64,000 bases of DNA from contig NW_019211455.1 in assembly GCF_002443255.2 (NCBI RefSeq), positions 47,365,489 to 47,429,488 on the forward strand. Direction: 5' to 3'. Each line of letters starts with the position of its first letter. Position 1 is the stretch's first letter. The DNA is from Varroa destructor (taxonomy: Eukaryota > Arthropoda > Arachnida > Mesostigmata > Varroidae). The translations under genes and the position numbers were made by a program. The notes below the pieces were generated by a model that had not been told where the DNA came from, made no database searches, and was given only the letters and a program-made list of their open reading frames with translations. Below, in pieces: positions 10,059-21,776 of the stretch.

Positions 10059-12894
10059 ATGCTCAGGGTTGTTCAAGGTGAGAACTGAAATTCGGCGTGA
10101 ATTTTCGCCTGAATTCAACATTTGGCTCCTTGGTCATTTGTGCCGAAACACTTAAATCGATAACGTCCAAAGGACGAGTGAAATCTGTTTGGTCGAGTGT
10201 GTTGTTAACTGAGAGCGGTTGTAAATTGCAGTATCGAGTGATAATACAGTATTAGTAAATGTTCGGTTATTTATGAGCTGCTAACGTCGGCCTTTTGAAT
10301 GTAGCCTACTTTGGAGGGTACATATTGGTTTGTGGTGTTGCTTAGTTTAGAAATCCTTAACCGAATATGTACCTTGAGAACAAATACTTGCTAGCCATTA
10401 GGTTAGCGTTCCATTATTATTATACCGAGTTATAGATCGAACTCAAATGCGACAAAATGGCTAAGTATAACAGTAGTCCCCGGATGTATATTGTACATAT
10501 TAAGAAGAAGAGGTACTTGGCATCAACGTAGGCCAGTGATCATCATATAGCCCTAAAGTGTACCTCCTGAGTACGTAAGGCAGGTTTACCAAATGTACCC
10601 TGCTCCATTTAGAAGAGAACAACCACTATAGTATTTTATAGTTCTTGCTTAATTATTAGAGAGTCATTATAAAAGAGTCATTGCACCTGTGTTCTTGTTT
10701 TTGATTAATTTATAGCTTCGGCGGCGTATATGTAATGATTACGTCCCACTACATTATAGAAGATGTCATTGCAAATGACTCAATAAAGTACTTGCATGTT
10801 TTTCATGTAGATAAGCTTCCACATTAGGCTTTCCTGTAACTAGGTTAAGGTTGGGTTAGGTTATAATTATGGTATTATATAGGTTATTATATTAAACTTT
10901 GCGTATTAAATTAGCTTGGCAAAGTGAAAATTCCACGCATTCATTGTGTCCCACTCGAAACAAACCATGAATTTCAAACTTGCTACAATACTGCTAAACT
11001 AACCTGAAGAAAGGCAGGCTATACGTTATTTCAGTGTGCCTTTTTACCTCTATTCAGTAGAAAAATAAGTACTGTGTTTTAGCCATGTTGAATATAAATG
11101 GGAACATCATTAGTTAATTTCGTGAACATTCATAGTATAGCATTTGACTAGTTTATCCTCACTAAGAGAATGTATTTATGGGCAGTGCATAAAAACGCTC
11201 GTATATTTTCCTTGCAATTTTTCTTTAACAATATTAAGTAAATTCATCTTTTACTTTAGTATTTCTCACTTTGACTATATATCTCCTTTATAGTTTTATT
11301 CTTGTTTGCTTTGTGTGTACTTGCTTTTTACACGATTCAGGGCTTCGGTGGCAAGTCCAGCGGAGCGGCTTGACCGGCTTTCCGTTGGTATCTGCGTGTC
11401 CTTTAAGTACATCGATTAGTTCCAGTGCCGCACAAAAAGAGCAGATTGGTGATCAGCCTGCCGGAAACGATGAAGCCACCCTTACGCGTCCAGGATACTC
11501 ACCCTTTCAAGTAAGGTTACTAGGTGGTATTACTCACCCTAATGTCGAAATACGAAAGAACTGTAAACGACTTAAAATGAGGTACCGTTTGCTCAGGACC
11601 TTACTTATATTTATAGCTCTTGGATATAAAAAAAGAAAATTGGCTAAATTGATGTCAAAGACACAGATTCTGGCACTAACGTTTCGTTTTCTACTTATTT
11701 TACGCTTTAACGCAGCTCTATATAATCAGTCCGTTTTTTGTGAAGTAGGATGCTGAACAATTCTACTTCGTACGAAAGCGAGATTCTGAGCGAAATTACT
11801 TTATTCAATAAGCTAATAAATAGTACGGTATGCACTGATCCCTAACTGATATCGCATTAACGAATTTCGTAAAAGAAAAGTTTCTTTACCTCAACGTGAA
11901 ATTAGACTGAAGACATAACTCACTTCTTGTTTCATTTTTTAAACTCAGATCGACTTCAAGACTAATAAAGTGGAGTACGCACTAGCCCGTGCAGATGATT
12001 TAGTAAACTGGGCCAGAAAAGGCTCGCTATGGCCGCTGACATTCGGCCTTGCGTGCTGTGCCGTTGAGATGATGCACATCGCTGCTCCACGATATGACAT
12101 GGATCGTTTCGGCGTCGTGTTTCGGGCTTCTCCGCGACAAGCGGACGTCATTATTGTTGCCGGAACCGTCACCAACAAAATGGCGCCGGCTCTTCGGAAA
12201 GTCTACGATCAAATGGTTGACCCGTGTTGGGTGATCTCCATGGGATCATGCGCCAACGGTATGATCATGCCACAAATATAATGTATTGACGTACCGCTAT
12301 TGATAATTTCAAGTTATGAGAGTGATGCTGGAGTGATGACAGCTTGATTCAGTTGTTCGTTAAACATAATTTTATATTTGTTACCTGATTTTTATGGAAG
12401 GTGCTCAATATGTCATATTAATAATGCGTCAGGTTTAGTAGAATGACATCAGTTTTTACGGTTCTGTCGGAACTTGACGTCTTGCGCGCACAGCAAGTGA
12501 TTTCTGCTCGTTACTACATTAAAGCTAGGATGTTTCAGATGGCGGATGCAACTGTATGCCCCACAAAGAACTGGCTATTTGTTGTTACAAATACCTACGT
12601 ATGTTGCTATCTGTATTTTCGTCTGGCTTTGCGCACTGGCCATTTAATAAAATATTTGTCCCTGTAAACAGTTTTTTGTGCTTCTCAACGATATGTTTTG
12701 GTTTTGCTTTCTTTGCAGGTGGTGGCTATTATCATTATTCGTATTCAGTTGTCCGTGGCTGTGATCGTATTATCCCTGTAGACATTTACGTACCCGGATG
12801 TCCACCTACTGCTGAGGCGCTGATGTATGGCATCCTGTTGCTTCAGAGAAAGATTAAGCGTATGAACAGTGCACAGATGTGGTACCGCAAGTAA
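10059..12894 (+). CDS. NDUFS7: NADH:ubiquinone oxidoreductase core subunit S7 (PSST, 20 kDa), mitochondrial
   Basis: Exons 10059-10077, 11341-11510, 11949-12258 and 12719-12894 join with phases 1, 0 and 1 to give 224 residues (human about 213). This complex I subunit carries iron-sulfur cluster N2, the last electron donor to ubiquinone, in the matrix arm. The 19-nt first exon (AAAATG start, donor G|GTGAGA) yields an Arg-rich presequence, [19 protein letters not shown], suited to mitochondrial import. Cluster ligands are present: the adjacent Cys pair in [12 protein letters not shown], Cys in SMGSCANG and Cys in [10 protein letters not shown]. The highly conserved stretches [32 protein letters not shown] and [17 protein letters not shown] are intact. 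Oddity: TGT (Cys) at 12225-12227 stands where relatives have Arg or Lys ([11 protein letters not shown]). Identification is certain; the first exon is inferred from splice signals and phase. Confidence 0.95.
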
Positions 12895-13073
12895 CTGAGA
12901 AGTAGCAGTTGCAAACTTATCTCTAGGGGCGAGACGAAAGTAAAATAGAATAGGATGCGTCATCTACAAATGGTACCGTCTTCTTTTCTGAAAAACGGCA
13001 AAACGCTTTTAGCAGTTTGTATATACGATCTTGCAGTCGGATGACAATGATTCGGCCGGATGACGAAGGTGAC

Positions 13074-13079
13074 AATAAA
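13074..13079 (+). terminator. Polyadenylation signal of NDUFS7
   Basis: AATAAA lies 180 bases after the NDUFS7 stop codon, within a GAT/GAC-rich 3' UTR. It is the first canonical signal downstream, so the 3' UTR is probably about 200 bases. Confidence 0.6.
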
Positions 13080-15199
13080 ATAGAAACCCAAATGAAATGC
13101 GAACGTTTATTAAGTTGGGTCAATCAGGCCTGACAATACCGTACGGAGAACGGTTTAGACAGCAGGAATCTGCCTGAAATACATGATAAAATGGTCTGAA
13201 AAAAATACTTCGACGTGTAGTCAGATGAAAGATGCCTTTTTGGGTTTATGATGAGCAGCTCTGATGAGCATTGTTGTAGTAAAAGGAAATATAGCAATTA
13301 ATTATTTCAGAGTTAAGTGATAAATGTAAGGTGGACGGATCACACGTCTATACACACTATACGGCATGCAACAACAATAAATGCAGTCGAAAGTAGACGT
13401 TTTAACAACAGTAATATAGAATCTGTTGTCTTTTGGTAAAGACAGTTAGTGTTAAAAGACAAAAAAAAAATTGTTTGCGGATTTTGTGACGCAAACAGTA
13501 TTTTTTTTAAGGTACATATTCTTTGCATTTATTCAAGGGATCACCTTGAGTCTGTTTTTGTATTCAGTTGTCATGAAAACAGCTTTGAGTGGTTCACCCT
13601 TTTAAAGAGATTTGACTTCAAACTCCATAATGACCCTTTACGTTTTCTTTTGGTTTTAATAATTGGTAATTCAGAATGAAAAGTGGCAAACATTAGTCTC
13701 ATATTTCATAATAACGCTATTTTATAATTGGTGACATTTAGCGGAACTTCTTTGGTCTTCGAGGTGCGCTCGTACACTTCGAAATATAGGAGTGTTTGCT
13801 TGTATATTCATTCAGGCTTTTAACAAATAAACCATAGTAAGCCTGAAAAATCACAATTTTTAAGTTTCCGCGAGTATAAGTCCCATTATAAAATTTTAGT
13901 AGTGAAGACAAGCTCTGCATTTGCTAAAGGCTCTACAACTAGGAATATCTTTAACCGTTAGTTCAACAAGTGCCCGAAAGGAAACTTTGAACTCAAAAAT
14001 GAGCACTGTTGAAGACCCTCGATAGATCACAACGAGTTAAGAGCTGTGGTGAAATCGGACCCATCTCAAAATGCATGAGTAGTAGTATTCAAGTTTAACG
14101 TGCGTAAAAATGCCATACTTGTTTGCCTCAGTCAACTTAATAAAGTAAAAAAAATTGGCAAATAGTGCTGCGTGATTTGAGCAAGGATAAAAAACAAAAA
14201 TGTATGGACGTTCTTTTTTGCCCTCACGCTGCTGCAGTGGCCCATTTTTGCACTTAATTGCAACCTGCGATGAACGATCGATTCTCTATGGTAATAAAGC
14301 ACGATCACATCAATAGGCGCATGCGACTGATGGGGCATCATGCTAAAGCGATTGTATAGCTTTAAGAATATATGGTGTACGTTAGTGGGCTAATACAGGC
14401 GTTACGTACTACAGCTTTATGAGTTCTGGTTCGTCTATAATGACTGAAATGTACCGGAAACAATTATTATTACACAGATTATTTTTGTTAATGTTAACAG
14501 CTTTTTCGTAAAAAAAATATTTGGATTGTAGAAATTGCTCTTCGAAACTTCATAGATTTTTGTTCTATTACTCTAGAAATTCTATAGCAGCGGAAAAAGC
14601 TACCAGCCAGATACCAGGAGGTCGTTGAAATTAAAGTTACACGATTTGAATGAAAATAAAATTGCACATGTAAAAAAAATCCAAACAGCTACAATTCATT
14701 ACGTTACGTTTTGTACAAAACGGCGACCCAATACTCACAAGAAAACCAGGTTTTAAATGAACGTTTTTGTGTGAAAGGAAGTAGGTAAAGCTTAATGATG
14801 GTGTTAGCGTGATAGCCAAATTCAGCCTGGTTATTTGTAAAGTCTAATCCGGGTAAATATCAAAAAGCGCTTGATGCCTTTGGCAAGCAGGTATTACCGT
14901 GTTGTGTTTCTGGAGCTGCAGATATTAAGCATACCGATTTAAAAAAATGTATGGCTAAAATTAGAAAGCTGACATGTCGCTTTGTTTATTGCGTTCGTCG
15001 TTTAGATAGAAGAATATTTCGCTATTTCCGCGTCTGTGGTCCGGCCGAAATAGAAACTAACTAGAAACACAAACTCTGCCAAACGTCAACAGTTGTTTAA
15101 TTATTCACTTGAAAATGGTTTGAGAAGGACGTTTGCTGAAAGCATGCGCGAACGGTTAGCGGGACGTTTCTTTATTACAAAATTAGTGCTTCGTATCCA

Positions 15200-15280
15200 C
15201 GTCGTATAGCGCAGTCGGTAACGTGTTTGCCTGTTCAACTTAGGAATAGCTTGTGAGGTGGTCTAAGTTTGACTGGCAGT
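15200..15280 (+). repeat. tRNA-like (pol III A/B box) sequence, probable SINE head
   Basis: TAGCGCAGTCGG at 15207-15218 fits the tRNA A box consensus TRGCNNAGYNGG exactly. About 50 bases later AGTTTGACTGG (15266-15276) resembles a degenerate B box. The cloverleaf does not pair cleanly, so this is unlikely to be a working tRNA; a tRNA-derived SINE or tRNA pseudogene is more likely. Confidence 0.45.
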
Positions 15281-17733
15281 GGGCACATTTCGTTTAGTAT
15301 TGACAGAAGCCAGCCATCTGAAATACTACCTGACGGCTTGAGTAGCAAACGTAAAACACGAAAAACATTTTTCACACGTTGATTCTATAATAATTATATT
15401 TCGAAGTACCGCTCACTTTCTCGAATGCCTCTAGCAAAGCTGAGTTATTAGACTGTTAGCGCCAGCTAAACTTAGCTTGCGGCTTCACCATTGTCGTGTA
15501 TCGTCGTGACAAGATCAGCGGTGAAACCACGAGGAAGTTCATGACATGTCTTTAAGTTTAGTGGGCAAACACGTTCCTGCTAGATCATTTTACGCAGACG
15601 TGAATGAGTCACTATGTAATTAGCGCCACACGGAACAGACGTATAATCAGAGATACACGGCGTTCAGCCGCATACAGAGGATGAGATGTTGGTCTCAGTA
15701 AACTTTAAAACGAAGCTGATTTTCTGTAGATTCATGTATTGAAATGGGCTTCGCCTTCACAACAGCCCCTTTATTTATATTTTATTATCCCGGACAGATC
15801 AACGAGCCTCAATGGCATGAGACACTCGCGTGTGCTAAATCTCGTGTATGAGTCTCTGTTTCGATAATTGTATTTTTAATATAAGATTAGGTTGTTGCTT
15901 GGAATGATGAACTGTCTATTTCGGTTCCTACATTTCACTCAAGTTGTATAGAGCAGGAACTACTGTGCAAGAAGTGCGCTGCGATGACGCTGCGACAACA
16001 TTTTTTTTATTTATTTTTTTTTAAGGGCAAGAAAATGTTAGCAGTAAAAATATCCAATCGAACCCCTTCTAAGGTTGTGTATTATTGCCCATATAAAACC
16101 GGGTATGACGGCGCCTTCGGCAAAGAACGAAATTTGACTTCACAATGTATCAGGAATGGTCAAGCTTTGAAAGGTTAGGTTAGTGACTAAAAAACATTGA
16201 ATCGTTAACATGCTAGAACACGCATTTTATTCTTCACTTTATTTGATAGGGAGACTATCTCTCAATTTAACTGAAAAGCTACTGTTGTAATATATGCTGT
16301 CAGCAGCACATCACCTTTGAACATGCATGAAGTCACATTTTCTTCTTTGCTAACATAAGTTATTTCACTCTCTTCCTGCTGCTGCTACTATTCAGTAGAT
16401 AAGCAACTGTTACGTACTTAGTGGCGTTGCAGATGTCACATACTCTTTTAAAAATCGTTGCAACAACTTTAGTCCCTTCACTCTGATTGCATTCTTCTAG
16501 CTTCGGGTACTTAAGGACGGCCTTCAGTTTTCTACTTCTCGTCTGGGTTGCAGCTTTCGAAAGACAAAATTCTAGAAATTCAGTGACAAGCAACGTTCTG
16601 CAAGCGAACTGTTAGTCGAACATCGGCTAATTCTTTCGGTATTCTTTTGGTACTAGTCAGTTGGTCGTACCCGTCCTCACTGGAATTTGATCATTAAAAA
16701 ACGCAAACCATACACCGGTATTTTTTTGACCCACTATCATTTCCTAGGATTCACTGAAGGGCGTTGAGAAGCTCACCCTTTATCACACATTGAACAAATT
16801 CGTTCTCCGGTCTAACAAAACCTGGCCTTTCAGTTGTTCCAAATACTGTAGGTGTTTGAAAATATTCCCAGGCAAGATTGAGTGTGAAGTACTGTGTTCT
16901 GCAGATCATTTGTCAATGACATGTAAAATTCGCTGGAAATGTCCCTGCGTTCAGTTTTCCATAATCTATGGTTGTACGATATTTACGGTTTTTCCTTTTG
17001 ACCAAAAAGCCGAACTGGTATATAAGACTGTGAAAATCGGATCCTTGCGTCACCCATTACTTGCACAACCGAAGGTAAGGTTTGCAGATTTAAAGAAAAC
17101 AATCAACATGATTTTCATAAAAAGGACAGCCTGCTAGTTCTTCGATGTCAAACTCGGCGGGAAAGTCAATCAGTAGTCACAGACGTCATAAACACATTTT
17201 AATATCGGCTTATCAATGCGCACAGTTTAGCTTGAATTTCCAATCGCATATACTCATTAATGATTAGCTGATCTTCTGTGATTATGGTTGCTTCGGTGGG
17301 TCATATTATTTTTGTCATATTATTTCGTGCTACTTTATTTGATGTGAGATAAAAACTGCTTAACAATCCAGACACTTTCCTTCAAACTATCCAACGACGT
17401 GTGGCTAACCCTGTATATGAAAAAAAGGATACAAGTATTTTCGTTATATAAATAATATTTATGAAAAGTGTGTAATTAACGCTAATTAGTTGTAAACATT
17501 ATCTCTCTCTCAAACATCGCTTTGGTGTTGTAGCTTTGATTAAGCTGACTATCTAATCACGCCGAGTATCCCTTATACAAATAGAATTAAAATAACGTGG
17601 ATTTTAGCAAATATTTACCTTTTATTTAGTTGTTCGACATTCTTGTTTCCTCACAATAGCCTTATTGACCCCTGCTGTCCACGCCATTTCGCGACACCTC
17701 CTTCACTTAGGTAGACTCTTTCCTACATCTCTT

Positions 17734-17735
<2 letters not shown>

Positions 17736-17800
<65 letters not shown>
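17736..17800. repeat. (AT)n microsatellite, about 32 units
   Basis: An uninterrupted AT dinucleotide run of about 65 bases, the longest in the window. It is likely to be polymorphic in length. Confidence 0.95.
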
Positions 17801-17805
<5 letters not shown>

Positions 17806-20800
17806 ACGAGACAGACGACCATGCACGTCTTTTCCGCTCATCGACGCGTTCAACGCATAGAGGAAAACGCTGCGCAGCAATCAGCGTGAGACACGGTGTT
17901 TGCTTTCGACGCTTTCCGCTTTCTCCAATGTATTGATCTTCAGTTTTTTTTTTCTGTTATTACCTGGTTATTTTATGTTCGCATATGCTTTATATCATAC
18001 TATATGCACTCATCTAAATGTAAGGCCCCTCCATCCTGAAACGGTGTACTTGTCCTGCTGTGCACGTTTCTTTGCTGCTATGGTTACTTCGATGGTGATG
18101 TGATGTTCGTGCATATCCTTGGTTCAACTTGTTGTTAGTGCAACAATTTCGAACAAGTTTAGAAATTTCGGTTCTTCTTCGATCTTGCCTGATTTACTTA
18201 ATACAGACACACACTACTAATAATTTGAGTATGGATGAAAAACATTAGTTTTCATTAATTGAATTCTCGAAAATCCGAGAAGTTTTGTTTCACCCTCGCT
18301 AAATCCAAAGTCTCATATGGTTTTCGATAATTCTTGCGTTTCCGAAAATAGAAATTATTGCGCTCTTTGTTTAGCTCTATGGATCAATTAGTTCGCGCAA
18401 ATGATGTGACATTATGAAATGTGTACTTCTAAAGACACTGTTTTGTACCAAAATTTTTCACAGCCAAATTTTCGTCTTTATCTAAAGGACTTTTATAATC
18501 AGCAACAGTTTATCGATTTTTTTTTTGCATTTCGTACACCAGCAATTTTCTTCTGCAACTTGTCAAGTAGTCGTCAACACAAACCGAACTCTTCATTAAC
18601 TCGCCATAACATCTAAATGAATGGAACCTAACTTTCTAACCTCTCCATTGCTCTATCTTGTTTTGCTTTATGTTTGAATGATTGTTCTCTCCTCATTGAG
18701 TCTCACTCGGGTGTAGCGTACTGATCGGTGTATGTTTGATTATCTACTTCGTTGCCTATGGCAGATTCTATAAATGTCTTATAAACGCTTGCTGCATTTC
18801 GTCTTAACTATCTTGCTTGGAAACCGTGATAGATTTCAGCTCGGGATCTACAATTTCAAGTTCTTTATAATGGGCTTGTTCCATCGCATTGCCCGTTTAC
18901 TGGACAAGCCTTCCTGACACCCCAGCTCGAAGCCTTACAAGTACAGTGGTTCTATATCGTTGTTTTTTTTTTATCTTGCTTCAGCTGTTCATCGTCTATC
19001 TACGAGTAGATTTTTTTGCATTTACTCATCTCCGTAATGGTTCGCTGGATGACATGTTTGCCCACAAAGACATGGACGACAGTTGTGGCCTTAATTTAAA
19101 ACGGGGCGTAGACACACTTCGCTTCGAAGTGGAACAGTACAAATGATTTTTATGAATTATTAATAATAATTTTTTTAAACATTTATTTATATATCTTCAC
19201 CGTATGATCTAGCAATACTATATGAGGAACATAAATGTTAACGTAATAATAATTATTACTCGTGTGAGCCCATTGTTGCAGCTTCTGCTTCTACGTCGTG
19301 AACTGAAGTTGTGCGCCACTAGTTTAGCAGCTTTTTAGCGCATAGTTTCGTATATATATAATGATTTTTCTATTCAACATCAGTCGAACTTCACTTCTAT
19401 CTTGATAAAGACGGAAACACCGGGGAACGAAAAACATCGGTACAGCGAGGTTAGAAGGGTGTCTTTGGAAGCGCACACATTAGCAAAACCTAGTATTTCT
19501 TGACTGTTTGGAGTGAATTTTATTGAACTGTAAAGCAAGAAAACTCTTTGCAGCTGTTTCAAGATGGCTATTAATGCTATAGCCAACACAACTGTAATTG
19601 AAAAAATAATGCGTTAGAAAAATAATGGGCCAATGTAGTGGTCAAACTGACATTTTACTTGGAAAATTCGACAGGTGCCATTGCACTAATTCTTTTGAAG
19701 AATAAGTCCTAGGTAAGCTCTGTCCATTTTACTGAGCGACGAACAGTCGTTGATATATATTAACTGCCTGTTATCGTCGAATGTACCATTATCGTAGTTG
19801 CAATGCCGAGTACATCTAAATTATACTCTAAGAATTAAACTAAAAGAAACATTTAAAAATGACGGAACACTTTTTTTAGTAAGCATCTTTAATATTAACA
19901 GTAATCAATTATGTTGTTTTTTCTGTTCGTTTCTAAAATTTCATCGAAGCATCCGAATTCATTATAAACCAACAGCGACTTGCTCATCTAATGTGATATA
20001 ATTTCAGCTTTACGTTATTATTGCGAAATCAACTCAGCAATATGTATTGCGTCCCGTATACTTTCTATAACCACGTAACACCGGCTGTCTGATCGTGTTT
20101 ACATGTTCGAGTTTTGCGCCAACTGTTAGTCTTTCTTTGCCTGGAAAAGTAACCTCTGAAAACAAGGCGTATCTCGGTACACCCTTTCCGGTTTATTCTC
20201 TTTGAAAACGACGTTTAATGTATATATACGATTCTTATTCCGCATTCTACGAGAGAGCCTGCCATACGCTTTCACAAGCTTCCATCACGATACCAGCTTT
20301 TTATCATCACTTTCATTATCGTTCTTAAAGCCATCATTAGCGCGACAATTCCCGTCATCAGTAGCAGTACCGTTTTTTTTCACCACACCAACACCACGTT
20401 ATCCTGAGACGCACGCTTATCTTGCCTGTCTTCTCATGCCAGTGGCACACTCGGTAACAAGCCTTTGTAGCATTGCACATTGACAGACGATACATCCGTG
20501 AAGGCTTATAGCGAGGCTAGATACTAAACCGGTACGGTTGCCAAAACACATTTGTGTATAGTACTTTTGTGCAATGATTCATTCTAATGGTAGCGGCTAC
20601 GGCTTTGGCTCGCATCTTGCATCGGGGACCCAATTCTCTTTATATACTGACAATGGACGACTATCCAATTGGTTTTTGCATTTCAAAATGTGCCGCTACC
20701 CCTGCCCTTTTTGCTCTGCTATTTTTACTGGGCTTCCTTTTTTTGTGGTGATTATTGTACATATACAATGAGTTACAGCTGGTCAAACGACTACAATTAA

Positions 20801-20894
20801 AAGAGCACTTAGGGATGAAGTTTGCGCGTGCAATGCGAGTACTAGTTGGTGGTATTCTGCTATTCTGCTAAGCAGTCCCCCGTTCTCACCTTTG

Positions 20895-20942
20895 CTCTTT
20901 CTAGCTCTCTCGCTCTCTCACTTTCTCTCTCTCTCTCTCTCC
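20895..20942. repeat. (CT)n-rich microsatellite
   Basis: An imperfect then pure CT run (gctctctcgctctctcactt followed by a pure CT run) lies just before a GTT-rich stretch. Confidence 0.9.
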
Positions 20943-21028
20943 ATCGTTGTTGTTGTTAATGTTCCGTCGCACAGCTTCATTACTGCATATAAATGACGCA
21001 AGTTTTTGGTGGGCTATTTTTATAACTA

Positions 21029-21049
21029 GTTGTTGTTGTTGTTGTTGTT
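21029..21049. repeat. (GTT)n microsatellite
   Basis: About seven GTT units in a row. A shorter GTT cluster lies about 80 bases upstream, after the CT tract. Confidence 0.9.
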
Positions 21050-21776
21050 ACTTTTATATAGAGTTGTTATTCGGGAAAATAAAATGTTATAACAAATGGT
21101 AGTACTATAGTATAATTCTAATGACCGAGACGTATTCTTTCTCTACAGCTTTCTCTCAACAAACGCAGGCCACACGTCCACCACACACCCGCCCAGTTAC
21201 ACGATAGATCTAGGCACGTCATAACAGCATTTGTTAAAGGTGCATCTATTGCTACCTTCATGTGCCAGGTGCCTTGTCTAATTATTTCGTAAATCTTAAA
21301 AGCAAGCTACCTCTCCACACTACCTCATACCTTTTTTCTCTTTTCCTACATTTGCCCAAGCTAGCAAATGGGGCACATCAGCTTTTTGTAAATTTCTTGT
21401 TTTTGTTACAACTTTATCTGTTGCCTATTGCTTCTATCCATATGTGTTTAATGTCCTGCATAGTAGCCTCATACACCATTTGTAACTCACTCCATCTTCT
21501 CTAGCAGGTATCTCTAAAATGTCTAAACATTCCAATATATTCATTTATATACTTATCGGTGATAACCTCAAGGCACGCCGAAGCCCGAGAAGGTATTCTC
21601 CGATATGATTCTAGTTACGGCGGTGGACACCATTTGCTCGAATGTCTAACGAAGACTATGAGGACGCTGAAAAAGATGACTTGCGATCGACCTTGTTTAG
21701 AGTGCTCCATCGATCTTTTCCCGTTTCCACCATGATATAGGGCTCTCCCTTTATACTTACTGCTGTCGCAGAGTAC

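Larger units (their letters stand above)
13100..21600. other. Long gene-poor intergenic region
   Basis: About 8.5 kb between NDUFS7 and the calnexin 3' end. I found no exon with credible splice sites. The longest frame, 16790-17137 plus (115 codons, Cys-rich, MNKFVLRSNKTWPFSCSKYC...), has AT-rich codons and no match I know, and is within chance expectation. Contents otherwise are a tRNA-like element at 15.2 kb, a long (AT)n at 17.7 kb, CT and GTT microsatellites at 20.9-21.05 kb, poly(T) tracts, and a short telomere-like GGTTAGGTTAG near 16174. Confidence 0.5.

Noticed and set aside
16790..17137. Cys-rich 115-codon ORF
   Set aside because: Length within chance expectation, AT-rich third positions, no recognised spacing of cysteines and no splice signals.
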